DNA of 64,000 nucleotides. Origin: an uncultured Eubacteriales bacterium. Lineage in GTDB: Bacteria; Bacillota; Clostridia; Oscillospirales; Acutalibacteraceae. The stretch lies in contig CASPLG010000002.1 in assembly GCA_949422855.1 (NCBI GenBank), positions 1 through 64,000 of the forward strand, given 5' to 3'. Both the position numbers and the translations under genes were made by a program. Shown piece after piece: positions 26,390-36,821 of the stretch. Within the stretch, counting starts at the first letter, position 1; the number at the start of each line of letters is the position of its first letter. The notes below the pieces were generated by a model. That model worked only from the letters and a program-made list of their open reading frames with translations. It had not been told where the DNA came from and did not search any database.

Positions 26390-28051
26390 TCACCTCTTAA
26401 GTGCATATGTACGCTCGTCCGAGGCCTTTATAAATGCTAAAAGTCCCCATACACAAACCATACTCGACCCCCCCATACTTATAAAAGGTAGCGTCACCCC
26501 GGTAAGCGGAAGGATATCAGTTGCTCCAAATACATTTAAACTCATTTGAAATGCCATCATCCCCGCCGCAGCACACGATGCTATCGAATAAAATTCAGAA
26601 CGGCTCCTTGTACTGGCACTTCTTGCGTAAAACCCCATGAAAATTACACACATCACCGAACAAACAGCTAAAATAAGCCCCCATTCTTCACAGAGCATCC
26701 CAAATATTAAATCAGTTCCCGACGCAAACACATATTTAAGACACCCCCTCCCTATCCCAACTCCGAACAGCCCTCCGCTGGCTGAATATGTAAGAACTCT
26801 GGTCTGCTGATAGCCTAAATCATTTACATGTTCCCAGACGTGACGCCAAACGGAAAATCTGCTGACTATATACGGCTTAAATTTGAGAATCAACACCCCT
26901 CCCATCACGGCTGCAGTACAAATTAATATTACAGTCCTGATGCTGCCCGACCTCATAAATGAAATTATCAAAAATGTCACGAAAAATACACATGCCGTCC
27001 CAAAGTCTCCCATCAAGAACAGTGCCATCATACAAGCTCCCGAAAATAATATAAATCCCGTTAGATTCTTGGCTGTCTGTAACCTCTCAAGAGTCGATGC
27101 TCCAACAAATACAAACGCAACCTTTACAAGCTCGGACGGCTGCAGAGATAATCCTCCCACGCTAATCCAATTTTGTGAACCGTTCTTGATTTTTCCGAAG
27201 ATTATGTTGACCACGAAAAGCAAAAGAGCAAATCCCGCAACATACGGTCTGAATTTCATTGCACTTTCCGGGTTTTTTACAAAAAATAATATTACCAAAA
27301 ATAAAACTATTCCACATCCCATGGCTATCATTTGCATATACGTCTCTTTAATGTCCGCAGCACTTATGGTTATTATCCCTATCCCGCTAAGTAAAATACC
27401 AAGCGATTCCAGTTCAAAATTAACCCGTCTGAACCCGTATTTTGTGACTAAAAAACACAGCCATCCTATCCCCGTAACAGTGCCGAATGCAATAGCTGGA
27501 TTTAAATTTAGTTCTTCTGAGTGGAAACACGCCGTAAATGATGCCAAAAAATGAAAAACCGTTACCCAAAACAATAGCAACCCCTGAGGCACTGTATCAA
27601 AGGTGATTTCCTCTTTTTTACGTTTCTTACCGCTGTTTGTGTTTTTATCCCGCACCCTTTTGACTACTAATTCTATCCCCCCAATGTTAATAGTATCATC
27701 AATAGAAACCCGTTTGCTTCCCTCGATTTTATCTCCGTTTACAAGCACTCCCCATTTGGAGTTCGTATCTGAAATAATCCATCCCTCTTCTCGCCTGAAT
27801 AGTACCGCATGGTCTCTTGAGACGGTCATCCCTTCTAAAAAAATATCAGAACTTTTGCTCCTCCCAATGGAGTTTTCCCAGTACATTACAGGAATTTTTT
27901 CACCCGTACTTTTATTCAGCAGCTCAATAAAAGGTTCTCGGCCTCGTTTACCCATTCTCAATGATTTGAAACAGTTGTATATAATGATAATCATAAAAAA
28001 CGGAAGAGTAATTTGTATAGTATACAGAAGTATTGAAAATAATGCGTTCAA
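26390..28051 (-). CDS. FHA domain fused to FtsW/RodA/SpoVE glycosyltransferase
   Basis: Residues about 45-125 form an FHA phosphothreonine-binding domain (IGRSKSSDIFL, SRDHAVLF), preceded by one membrane helix. Residues about 150-545 are the SEDS polymerase with around ten helices (PSELVKVAF, GDFGTA, SASGGLFGVGIGRG, LTGVTLPFISMGGSS). The FHA domain suggests control by a Ser/Thr kinase such as the PASTA kinase at 44902. The start is TTG. It is followed by the PBP gene. Confidence 0.9.
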   Translation of the reverse strand: MNALFSILLYTIQITLPFFMIIIIYNCFKSLRMGKRGREPFIELLNKSTGEKIPVMYWENSIGRSKSSDIFLEGMTVSRDHAVLFRREEGWIISDTNSKWGVLVNGDKIEGSKRVSIDDTINIGGIELVVKRVRDKNTNSGKKRKKEEITFDTVPQGLLLFWVTVFHFLASFTACFHSEELNLNPAIAFGTVTGIGWLCFLVTKYGFRRVNFELESLGILLSGIGIITISAADIKETYMQMIAMGCGIVLFLVILFFVKNPESAMKFRPYVAGFALLLFVVNIIFGKIKNGSQNWISVGGLSLQPSELVKVAFVFVGASTLERLQTAKNLTGFILFSGACMMALFLMGDFGTACVFFVTFLIISFMRSGSIRTVILICTAAVMGGVLILKFKPYIVSRFSVWRHVWEHVNDLGYQQTRVLTYSASGGLFGVGIGRGCLKYVFASGTDLIFGMLCEEWGLILAVCSVMCVIFMGFYARSASTRSRSEFYSIASCAAAGMMAFQMSLNVFGATDILPLTGVTLPFISMGGSSMVCVWGLLAFIKASDERTYALKR

Positions 28052-28075
28052 ATAAATTGATTCTCCCTCCCGGAT

Positions 28076-28576
28076 TTATGCACCGTAAGTAACAACACCG
28101 TCAATCCTGACCCCATATGAATTAAGTCGTGTCAATGCCTCTTCATAGCCATTATAAGTAGTGTACATGTATTTTTCCAGAAGAATAACCCGCCCACACA
28201 CGCTCGCATATTCCACACTGTCCGCCGAGAACACTACTGACGGTATATTAACAATGACTATATCATTTTCTTCCCTCTGCTCACTCAGCAGCACATCCAG
28301 CTCCCTTATAGATATATTATCTTTACAAATCCTATTAAAACTATCTTTTTTATTCGACCGGTCTCTCGGGTCAATGTCTACTAAGGTTATATCAATACCC
28401 TTATTGTGAATCTGCTCACATACCTTCTCGCATATATTCGATTTAGACTCCTTACAAAACCTACTGCTTGAAATACCTATGACATTGCCATTGCCATCCT
28501 CAGATATCCTCAGTATTGAGTTTGCAATATATTTTATCGACTCCTCAAAATCCACCTTTAATCCTCTTTTTAACAT
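28076..28576 (-). CDS. Degenerate CpsD/BY-kinase-like protein
   Basis: The 166 residues align by eye with the tyrosine-kinase partner of Wzz proteins: VIGISSSRFCKESKSN is in the place of the P-loop, LVDIDPRD in that of Walker A', and DIVIVNIP in that of Walker B. The P-loop Gly and GK are lost (KESKS in place of GEGKS) and there is no tyrosine cluster at the end, so kinase activity is doubtful. It starts right after the Wzz-like gene stop. Confidence 0.6.
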   Translation of the reverse strand: MLKRGLKVDFEESIKYIANSILRISEDGNGNVIGISSSRFCKESKSNICEKVCEQIHNKGIDITLVDIDPRDRSNKKDSFNRICKDNISIRELDVLLSEQREENDIVIVNIPSVVFSADSVEYASVCGRVILLEKYMYTTYNGYEEALTRLNSYGVRIDGVVTYGA

Positions 28577-29422
28577 CTACTTCGACTCCTTAGATTTTTT
28601 ATAACCCTTTATTTCTCCTATCACTGCGATATCGTACCGGCTAAAATCAGAAACTCTATTCATAGTAGGAGAAATAAGCCCTTTGCAAACTATAACTGCC
28701 AAACATAGTATAACAACTATCATAACCGGTAATATAACTTTCTTTATAAAGGATATAAGCTTAGACTTCTTGCCTTCAGGTGCTTTTACAATGTTTCTTT
28801 TATCAGATTTGTCTATATTTTCGTTGGCTAGCTCTGAACCCTTTATGGACCTCGATGCCGTACCCCAAATTTCTGCGGTTGAGGTTAATGTATTGTTGCT
28901 GGCATCAGACCTAAGGAACTCAGAACAGATATCTACGACGCTTCTTGACAATTCCTCACTATATGTCATTGATGAAATCTCAAGAAGCATGGAACCCGAA
29001 GCTCTTTTTGCCTGATATAATTCTTTTACGCATCCCTCATTTAAATCCTGAGAGGAAGTGTTTCCTTTTAAACCGCTGTTATCTACAATATACCGGTCTG
29101 AATACTTGGATTTCAGATTATCTAAGATGTACTTTTTGCAGAAATCACTATTCAGCAGTGCAATATAGTCATCCGACATAGACCTATATAAACTCGAATC
29201 AGACCTCCCTATAAGGTCGGTTCTCGGTTCAATGTAGTATGTTGCCGAAGATATATATATATTATTGTCATTTACCTCTACTATAGCTGAACCTGCCTTT
29301 TTTGAATCAATAATAAATTTACCTCCAAATAACGCAGTAAATATCAGAACTACACTCAAAACAATGGCTCTATACTTCCTAAGCCCCGAAAAAATGTCCA
29401 TAATCCCAAAATGTTCAAACAT
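28577..29422 (-). CDS. Wzz-like polysaccharide chain-length protein
   Basis: A 281-residue protein with two membrane helices (about 20-37 and 227-247) around an extracytoplasmic domain, the layout of Wzz/CapA co-polymerases that set chain length. The usual proline motif before the second helix is weak. It is followed immediately by the degenerate CpsD-like gene and preceded by the polymerase gene. Confidence 0.65.
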   Translation of the reverse strand: MFEHFGIMDIFSGLRKYRAIVLSVVLIFTALFGGKFIIDSKKAGSAIVEVNDNNIYISSATYYIEPRTDLIGRSDSSLYRSMSDDYIALLNSDFCKKYILDNLKSKYSDRYIVDNSGLKGNTSSQDLNEGCVKELYQAKRASGSMLLEISSMTYSEELSRSVVDICSEFLRSDASNNTLTSTAEIWGTASRSIKGSELANENIDKSDKRNIVKAPEGKKSKLISFIKKVILPVMIVVILCLAVIVCKGLISPTMNRVSDFSRYDIAVIGEIKGYKKSKESK

Positions 29423-29467
29423 CCTTCTCTTTCCCCTTCTTAAAAACTAAATTTGTAAACTATAATT

Positions 29468-31018
29468 CTAAATCACACCCTCATAAAACCTCAATACATG
29501 ATTTTTTCGGCAATACTCTTTCACGCACAGTCCCGCAGCCACATAACACACCACAGCAGGCACTATAAACTGTAAGTAAAAAATGAAATTAATCCAACCT
29601 AAAGCCGCATCACGAGGTGCGAAGTATATGCCCGTGAGAATTACAAGCATCAACGTAAATCTAAAACTTCCCTTGTCAATAAATTTTATCATATATGCAA
29701 AAAGCATTCCCAGAAAAATATTGAAAAGTATAATCCCTATATACCCAAAGTCAGCATACGTCTCCAGTATATACGATGAACCCCATCCGTGCCCCTCCAG
29801 ATATTCACTTCCCCTCGATGCGTACGACATCCTATGTGAAAAACTATTGCTGTAAAGAGCCTTATTTAGATTATTCCCATCTCCGAGGTCTTTCGCTCCC
29901 CATAAAATCTGTGCGACTTTATTGCTCATAAAATAATCTATTATCCCCCCAAAAGTATAATTTACAAAACCTGTATATTCTATTTTTGGTATAGTCGCAT
30001 AACCTATGCACAGAACTTCAAATGAAACACCTTGCTTATAAAATAAATCCACAATTGTTGCAAGTATTCCTGAGTTCTCAGAAATGCTCCCCTCCCTTAC
30101 GTAATTGTATATCCCCAGCAAAAACATACAAATCGGAGCTATTAAAATTATAATTGACCATTCGCCCTTGCCAAGCCATTTATTTTGCCTTTTTTTTATT
30201 GCCTTTCTGCCATCTGTAATGGCATCTATTGAATCCCTCGTGAAATAATACAGAAAAACAAATATTACATTAAGTACAATTGGGTTTCTAAGACCTATTG
30301 CCAGTGCCGGCAGTGCCGAGAGTATATAAAGACAAAGCGGGATAAATGCTGATAATTTTGAGGGCATCGATGCTAAGAAAATACATAAAATGTACTTATG
30401 CATACTAGCCAAGACGGTAAATAAGTATGGAAGCTGAGTTTTAAATGACGTATATAATTCCACATAATTTCTCGACCTCATGAACAACAGTTTCTCTGTT
30501 TCTGCAATAATATAGAAAAACATACTTACATAAAACAGTATCAGTGAAACCGCCTTCAGGTTTTTTATAAAACTCGACTTCTGTGCATACTCAAAATAAG
30601 AATACTGCCATGTTTCTTTTCTCAATAAACTGCAATTCTTAACTTTTCTCTGTTTGCTTTTGTCCTCTATTATGCGGTCGCAAAGACAGTGCCCCGCAAA
30701 CATAAAAACCAGGGATAACATGATTGAATTAAGTGCGAAATTCACACTGCTATCCTCAAAATTCCACCATACATTCCCCTTAAACATGCTTATTACCGGA
30801 CGGGATATGAGAAATCCAAAAAAAGTTATGTTAAACATCAAAAAATAGATCCGTTTTCTTATATTCTCAAAACTGTAAATAATGTTTACAATCCAGAAAA
30901 ACAGTATCCCTATAAGCTCGGTATTAAATGATTCTATACTTTTGCCCAAGAAAAATACCGCAACAGAAAATAAGACAAGTAAATATCTAATAAATCTTTT
31001 CAAAACTGTTTTACTCAC
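29468..31018 (-). CDS. Wzy-like polysaccharide polymerase
   Basis: A 516-residue membrane protein with around 12 helices and a large loop (about 330-430), resembling oligosaccharide repeat-unit polymerases. A GHGWGSSYILETYADFG segment in the late loop fits that family. It would join lipid-linked repeat units outside the membrane. No Wzx flippase is seen in this cluster. Confidence 0.7.
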   Translation of the reverse strand: MSKTVLKRFIRYLLVLFSVAVFFLGKSIESFNTELIGILFFWIVNIIYSFENIRKRIYFLMFNITFFGFLISRPVISMFKGNVWWNFEDSSVNFALNSIMLSLVFMFAGHCLCDRIIEDKSKQRKVKNCSLLRKETWQYSYFEYAQKSSFIKNLKAVSLILFYVSMFFYIIAETEKLLFMRSRNYVELYTSFKTQLPYLFTVLASMHKYILCIFLASMPSKLSAFIPLCLYILSALPALAIGLRNPIVLNVIFVFLYYFTRDSIDAITDGRKAIKKRQNKWLGKGEWSIIILIAPICMFLLGIYNYVREGSISENSGILATIVDLFYKQGVSFEVLCIGYATIPKIEYTGFVNYTFGGIIDYFMSNKVAQILWGAKDLGDGNNLNKALYSNSFSHRMSYASRGSEYLEGHGWGSSYILETYADFGYIGIILFNIFLGMLFAYMIKFIDKGSFRFTLMLVILTGIYFAPRDAALGWINFIFYLQFIVPAVVCYVAAGLCVKEYCRKNHVLRFYEGVI

Positions 31019-31026
31019 TCCCTTTC

Positions 31027-32130
31027 TTAGAGCACGTCAATTAGAGTTTCCCACTGCTTTATAATTTTGTTTTTCCCAAATTTATCTAAATTTTCCCTGC
31101 TTTTATCCGAAAACTCCTTTCTTAAACACGGATTCTCTATCAATTTTGAGAGCTTGTCCACCATTTTCCCCTCATTATAGCACTCAATTAAGTAACCATC
31201 TACTCCATCCCTTACTATTTCCGACGGTCCGGTCAAACAATCAAAACTAACTATAGGCAAACTATTGGCTTTTGCCTCCAGAAGCACTAAGGGTAGTCCT
31301 TCACGGTAAGAAGTCATTACATATATACTGTAATTTTTATAAATATCATACACACCTTCACCCGCATCACCCTTAAAAATAACTTTATCCTCAAGCCCTG
31401 CGCCTCTTGTATCCGCTCTTAATTTATCTATACCCCCGCCCCCTCCATATATGTGCCACTGCCAGTCAGGATATTTATTCAGTAAAATTTTGGCCACGCC
31501 TATAAGCATATCATAGCCCTTCTCCGGTGAAATCCTCCCTACAGATAAAATTTTCTTAGAGCTAATATCGCATCTCCCCGCATGTTCAAATACCTTATCA
31601 TCCAGGAAATTATAAATATACTCCACTTTTCCAGACTTGGGCGATATATTAAAGTGCCTTTCATAAGCCTGTTCAGAACTTTTTGTAAGTACTATCACTT
31701 TATCACTGAATTTACACGCCAGTTTCCTAAAGAATGTAGCTTTTTTATCCTCTAGTTGATTTTCAAGAGCACCATGGTCGCAAAAAACAAATCTGCATCT
31801 TACAAAAGGTTTTACAAAAGCAGCAATTATCGGTATGTAATGCCCCTGCATAAAAATAATATCTATATTGTTTCTATTCAGATAATTAACTATCCTCCAT
31901 ACGGAAAACACCGCGATTTTTCGCAGCCTCCACGACGTCTCTGCTCCAATAGACTCTACAAAAACACCGCTGTTTACCTCATACGCACACACATTCTCAC
32001 TGCCGCAAACAGACAATATATGTATTTTATAATTTCCGCTCTTTAACAGCTCATTGCACAAACATGTAACTATTCTATTAACTCCGCCTTTATCCTGTGC
32101 ACAAAAACACAGAAAACATAAATTTTTCAT
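31027..32130 (-). CDS. Glycosyltransferase family 4
   Basis: A 367-residue GT-B enzyme. The donor-binding half shows ILSVGRISPEKGYDMLI and the E(x7)E motif in YREGLPLVLLEAKA. The sugar cannot be read. It lies between the GT2 and the polymerase in the surface-polysaccharide operon. Confidence 0.88.
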   Translation of the reverse strand: MKNLCFLCFCAQDKGGVNRIVTCLCNELLKSGNYKIHILSVCGSENVCAYEVNSGVFVESIGAETSWRLRKIAVFSVWRIVNYLNRNNIDIIFMQGHYIPIIAAFVKPFVRCRFVFCDHGALENQLEDKKATFFRKLACKFSDKVIVLTKSSEQAYERHFNISPKSGKVEYIYNFLDDKVFEHAGRCDISSKKILSVGRISPEKGYDMLIGVAKILLNKYPDWQWHIYGGGGGIDKLRADTRGAGLEDKVIFKGDAGEGVYDIYKNYSIYVMTSYREGLPLVLLEAKANSLPIVSFDCLTGPSEIVRDGVDGYLIECYNEGKMVDKLSKLIENPCLRKEFSDKSRENLDKFGKNKIIKQWETLIDVL

Positions 32131-32145
32131 CGCTTAAATTTCCTC

Positions 32146-33123
32146 TTACCCTTTACTGAAATTTTTTATTTCCTGCCGTTTCAAAATCCTTTTGTAAGTC
32201 CTCGGGGCAAATATCATTATCAGCGTGGAAATTTTCCTCCTAAAAGAAAAAAACGGGCTCTTTAATACGAAAAATATATTCGACTTTATCACTTTAAATA
32301 CCCTTTCGTATGTACATTTGTAGTTATTTATATCACATTTTACCAGTTTATCCATAACTACCATATGTGCCCATAAATATCTGAACATTGCCTGATTCTT
32401 AAGCTCCGGCATATCCTTTTCCACAAAATCAAGATGATGCCTATATGCGTTAATTATACTCATATCCGACATGTTGAACTTTTTCGTGGTGATACTCTCC
32501 GTCTTATGATTATAATAGTATTTTGGGGCAGGATTATACGATATTTTCTGCGCTTCTAAAAAGAGAATCGGCGTTAAAAACGCATCTTCATAGGTCTTGC
32601 CGACCGGATATCTTAAATCTTTAAACAAACTCTTCCTGTAAAGCTTATTAACTGCACTTACTGATATAAATTTGCTCTCTAATACTAATTTAAATGCCAT
32701 CTTTGAATCAAGTACACATTTATTCATAGTGTATTTATTTTTTATGCATTTCTTACCGTATACATCGTAAAGACCGCAAACTGCTATGTCTGCCCCACTG
32801 CCGTTTATATCTTCGTATAAAGTGCTGTACATATCTTTTTCTATAAAATCATCACTGTCTATAAACCCTAAAAACTCCCCCAAAGCCATATCTATGCCGG
32901 CATTCCTTGCAGCACTCAATCCACCGTTTTTTTGATGCACCACTTTTATCCTGCTGTCTCTCTTAGCATAGCTATCACATATTTTTCCACTTTTATCGGT
33001 TGAACCATCGTCTATCAAGATGAGCTCGAAATCCCCAAAAGTCTGACTCAAAATGGAATCTATACACTTATTAACGTGCTCTTCTACGTTATAAACAGGT
33101 ACTATTATACTTATCTCCGGCAA
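32146..33123 (-). CDS. Glycosyltransferase family 2
   Basis: A 325-residue GT-A enzyme with EISIIVPVYNVEEHV at the start, DDGSTDKSG, the DxD-type motif in FIDSDDFIE, and a C-terminal helical part. It is probably a repeat-unit transferase. RBS GGAGG lies a few bases upstream. Confidence 0.88.
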   Translation of the reverse strand: MPEISIIVPVYNVEEHVNKCIDSILSQTFGDFELILIDDGSTDKSGKICDSYAKRDSRIKVVHQKNGGLSAARNAGIDMALGEFLGFIDSDDFIEKDMYSTLYEDINGSGADIAVCGLYDVYGKKCIKNKYTMNKCVLDSKMAFKLVLESKFISVSAVNKLYRKSLFKDLRYPVGKTYEDAFLTPILFLEAQKISYNPAPKYYYNHKTESITTKKFNMSDMSIINAYRHHLDFVEKDMPELKNQAMFRYLWAHMVVMDKLVKCDINNYKCTYERVFKVIKSNIFFVLKSPFFSFRRKISTLIMIFAPRTYKRILKRQEIKNFSKG

Positions 33124-33145
33124 ATTAAATCCTCCTTATGCCCCT

Positions 33146-34162
33146 TTATACATCCCATTCGAAAACCGTCTTAAATGGAGTCTTTAAATCCGTGCTAAAT
33201 ACTCTATGGATTGCCTCTATATTTGTTACCGCATTATCTACGGTTATTATGTTGGAAAGCCTTTGCTGAAATTTATAATCTTCCATAAATTCCACAGCTT
33301 TTACAAAATCCTCCCTACCCGAACGGCTCGACCCCATAAATATCAAACCCTTTTCAAGAATATCCCTCGTATTAATAGGAACCTTGTTCTCGCTCACACC
33401 CATAAGTATAGCCGTCCCCTGGGGAGTAATATATTTTATAATATCGTCTATCGCATAGGTGCTGCCCTCTCCCCCAACACATTCGAACGCATGGTCTACC
33501 TCAAATCCATCAGGCAGATCGTCCGTGGTGTACGACTCATGAACAAATGCAAACCTCGACAGTTTATCCCGGTTTTTACCCACAACGCATATTTTAGCAT
33601 CAGGAATCAGCCTTCTCAGACAACAGCAAACTACATAAGATAGACTCCCACATCCCCAAACTCCTATGGTACCAAACTTTTTTTCAGTGTGCCTCATGAA
33701 CCGGCCTATGGCATGAACCGCTACACTTACAAATTCACAAATGGCGGCAACTACCATATTAACCCCTTCAAAGGGAACCACTCTGTCGGGGCTCATACAT
33801 ACAAACTCTCTCATAAAACCATCGCAGCCACTGGACAAGAATTTCGAACCTCTGGCGTAATTTTCATATATACCCTCTATGTTCATTTGCGGTGCAACAT
33901 TGGGAATTAAAACTACCTTTTGCCCTCTTGGAAAGGTGTTTGTCCCATCATAAACAACCTCCCCACAGCATTCGTGTATCAGTGCCATGGGTAATTTTTT
34001 ATGCAGAATTTTAGCGTCACGGTTTCCCAGATAGTACCTTTGGTCAGCGTGGCAAACGGCCATATATCTAGGTCTTATCACGACTTTTTTACTAAAATCT
34101 TCATCGCTGTATTTCACAGCAAACATACCCGGGCTTACCAGTTGATATATATAATTTAACAA
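33146..34162 (-). CDS. tarJ: TarJ-like zinc-type dehydrogenase (ribulose-5-phosphate reductase)
   Basis: A 338-residue medium-chain dehydrogenase (GVWGCGSLSYVVCC nucleotide fold, HECCGEVV) lying 27 bases after a TarI-like cytidylyltransferase. That pairing marks TarJ, which reduces ribulose 5-phosphate to ribitol 5-phosphate for CDP-ribitol. The gene order supports the assignment more than any single residue. Confidence 0.78.
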   Translation of the reverse strand: MLNYIYQLVSPGMFAVKYSDEDFSKKVVIRPRYMAVCHADQRYYLGNRDAKILHKKLPMALIHECCGEVVYDGTNTFPRGQKVVLIPNVAPQMNIEGIYENYARGSKFLSSGCDGFMREFVCMSPDRVVPFEGVNMVVAAICEFVSVAVHAIGRFMRHTEKKFGTIGVWGCGSLSYVVCCCLRRLIPDAKICVVGKNRDKLSRFAFVHESYTTDDLPDGFEVDHAFECVGGEGSTYAIDDIIKYITPQGTAILMGVSENKVPINTRDILEKGLIFMGSSRSGREDFVKAVEFMEDYKFQQRLSNIITVDNAVTNIEAIHRVFSTDLKTPFKTVFEWDV

Positions 34163-34189
34163 TTCTCAATCCCTTCTCTCTGCATTAAA

Positions 34190-34915
34190 CTATATTTTGT
34201 TAAGTTTTATGTCTTCTTCATTCACCATCGCCTGTGCAATTTTATAGTCCCCCACAGTCGTTATTTTGATATTGGAGCTCTCCCCCTCCACCAAATAAAC
34301 GGGCTCATTCCCAAACAAAAATATCTTGCATGCGTCTGTAAGGACGGCTTTTTCCTCTTCACTGAGGCTTTTATATATTCTCTTAAGCTTCATCATATTA
34401 AAACTTTGCGGGGTTTGTCCCTGATAAAGATATTTTCTGTTGGGTATGTCCGATACTCTAACGCCATCCTTAGCTTCTACTATCGTATCTACGGCGGGAG
34501 CGGCAGTGTCACACGCGCCGTATTTTAAAGCACTGTCTATGTTCTCTTCTATGACCTTTAAGGTTACAAACGGTCTTACTGCATCATGGGTGACTATAAC
34601 ATGAGAATCATCTTCTCCAAACTCTTTTTCGGCTGCACTTATTATATTTATAATTGTATCATTTCTTGTGTCTCCGCCCTCAACGACAAAGATTTTTTCC
34701 CTGTCTATTTTATATTTTTCAAGCAAGTCATTCATATATACAGTCCAGTCACGATTGACCCCTATATAAATGTAATCTATCCTTCCGCACAAAATAAACT
34801 TTTCGATAGTATGAATTATAATAGGTTTGTTCCCCAAAAGCATAAACTGTTTAGGTACGCTTCCTATATTCATCCTTGACCCAATTCCCGCAGCAACAAT
34901 CGCTCCAAATATCAT
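34190..34915 (-). CDS. tarI: TarI-like ribitol-5-phosphate cytidylyltransferase
   Basis: A 241-residue IspD/TarI-type enzyme: GIGSRMNIGSVPKQFMLLGNKP is the CTP-binding start and THDAVRPFV the second motif. An IspD role in isoprenoid synthesis is possible, but the neighbouring TarJ and LicD favour CDP-ribitol for a teichoic-like polymer. Confidence 0.8.
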   Translation of the reverse strand: MIFGAIVAAGIGSRMNIGSVPKQFMLLGNKPIIIHTIEKFILCGRIDYIYIGVNRDWTVYMNDLLEKYKIDREKIFVVEGGDTRNDTIINIISAAEKEFGEDDSHVIVTHDAVRPFVTLKVIEENIDSALKYGACDTAAPAVDTIVEAKDGVRVSDIPNRKYLYQGQTPQSFNMMKLKRIYKSLSEEEKAVLTDACKIFLFGNEPVYLVEGESSNIKITTVGDYKIAQAMVNEEDIKLNKI

Positions 34916-34918
34916 TTA

Positions 34919-35803
34919 TTATTCCCCCTTTAAATATTTAATGCCCTTATATTTTTTATAACTGTTCTCCAAATCTAAAAACACCACTTCATGATGAGGG
35001 GTTTGCTTCTCTTTCGGCGGCAACTTCATATAGTCTCCAAAAGCAGTTTTTAAATAGCAGTCATATCCTATCGGGATAGGCATCATCTCGCCCTCAAACT
35101 CCTTGTACACCGCCGACCGGAATGCCTCTTTCGGATATTCATTTTGCATATAGTGAGGTCCCGCACACAGTTCTGTTATTTTTTCGCACTCCGATATGGG
35201 ATATTTACTCATCTGTTTTTCCGCATACTTAGCTATATTGTATCTGACGTTCTTATTAGGGACTAATTTTAGCAAAATCTTACCAATAATGCTCGCTGTT
35301 TTTCCATGATTTTGGGGCACCATTTGTGCCATATAAAGCGAATAAGCAAGTGCCCAGAATTTCTGAACCATGCGTTTCATTTTGCCTGCCGGACATCCGT
35401 CTAACGGAAAAACATCCATAGTTATCCCGTGGGCAATGTCCAGATTTTTCTGGTGAGGTTTTATCATTGTTGTATTATTATCCACAATAGTTGTAAATAT
35501 ATTACCTAAAAATTTATTTTTAACCGTCTTGAGACAAGAAAATCTTTGTGTATCAGCCTTTTTATTCCATAATGTATATAATTTTTCGTAATCATCCCTT
35601 GGCATGAAAATATCTATATCATCATCCCATGGGATAAATCCCTTATTTCTAAGTGTTCCTATACAGCACCCTCCGCAAAAGTAAAACAATAAATCATTAT
35701 CCTCACAGAAATCCTTAAAATACTTGAGCATCTCAAGACTTTTCAGCTGTAAAAGCCGCAGTTCCCCCGGGGTCAGCTCCGGTGCTTTTTCGCTTTCAGA
35801 CAA
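34919..35803 (-). CDS. LicD-family phosphotransferase
   Basis: A 294-residue LicD protein with CGGCCIGTLRNKGFIPWDDDIDIFMPR, the family core with the metal-binding Asp cluster. LicD enzymes attach phosphocholine or other phospho-polyols to glycans. With TarI/TarJ beside it, transfer of ribitol phosphate onto the surface polymer is likely, but this is inferred. Confidence 0.85.
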   Translation of the reverse strand: MSESEKAPELTPGELRLLQLKSLEMLKYFKDFCEDNDLLFYFCGGCCIGTLRNKGFIPWDDDIDIFMPRDDYEKLYTLWNKKADTQRFSCLKTVKNKFLGNIFTTIVDNNTTMIKPHQKNLDIAHGITMDVFPLDGCPAGKMKRMVQKFWALAYSLYMAQMVPQNHGKTASIIGKILLKLVPNKNVRYNIAKYAEKQMSKYPISECEKITELCAGPHYMQNEYPKEAFRSAVYKEFEGEMMPIPIGYDCYLKTAFGDYMKLPPKEKQTPHHEVVFLDLENSYKKYKGIKYLKGE

Positions 35804-35844
35804 AGTTTTCTTACCTCCCCTTTTTGATTTTACTACCCTTAATT

Positions 35845-36821
35845 TTACTGTGTTGTGTTAAAATTTCGAAATTTAACTATTCCCACCAAAAAACCAAGAC
35901 CATACGCAGTATGGATTATTTATCCGATATTTTAGACACACCCTCATTTTTAAAGGAAAAAATCATATCTAAAATCACATAAAGACTCATCATTACAGCA
36001 AATATAACGGCTATGGGTTTTGAAAATAACGAGCCTATCCCAAACAGCACCAAAAACAAGACAAACATCAGCGGAATTATATGAGAAATCCGTGCGGGTT
36101 TCCCATGCTTCTTTATAACGGCAACTTTCCACATTCCGTATTCAAAATACTGTTTAAAAAGGTCTTTATAGCTGCTTCTCGGGTAGTATACGCTCTTTAT
36201 ATTGGGCGTGATGAAAATTTTCATGCCGTTTTCAATCATCGTGAAACTTAAGTCATCATCTTCGTTTCTTATAAACCTCTCATCATAGCACCCTATCTTT
36301 TCTATATCACTCTTCTTAAACGAACCTAAAAAAACCGTATCTGAAAGTCCTTCATAATTGGTTCTGTGGTTATTGCCACCGCCCATCGCAAATTTTGAAT
36401 GATAGGCAGACGCAATTACTGACTGCAGTCCCCCTTTTCCTCTGACTACAGTCGGCCCTCCTACGTTATGCGCACCGGTTTTCTTAAGATACTTAATGCA
36501 GCTAGATACATAATCATTAGCGTATTTACTGTGCGCGTCCATTCTCACTATGTATTCCCCACAGGCGGACTTTATCCCGATGTTTAGCGCATACTGCAAA
36601 AATTTATTCGGGTTATCAAGAAGACGGATATTATTAAATTTTCCCATATAACCCTTTATAATCTCTGCCGTGTCGTCCTCTGAAGCTCCGTCTATGAATA
36701 TTACCTCCATTTTATCCTGAGGGTAGTCCTGCAAGGTAACAGACTCCAAACACCCAACTATATAGTTGTGTTCATTCCTGACGGGTATAATCACAGAAAC
36801 TTCAACTTTAGACGATTCCAA
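35845..36821 (-). pseudogene. Glycosyltransferase family 2 (ExoA-like) with broken C-terminus
   Basis: The intact part (36821-35916, 301 codons) has VIIPVRNEHNYI, FIDGASEDDTAEI, RMDAHSKY and RNEDDDLSF plus two membrane helices. Just past its stop another frame reads IIHTAYGLGFLVGIVK and stops at 35845; this is the usual last block of this family. About nine residues between the two seem to be missing, so a small deletion has shifted the frame. The catalytic domain is whole and a shortened enzyme may still work. Confidence 0.6.
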
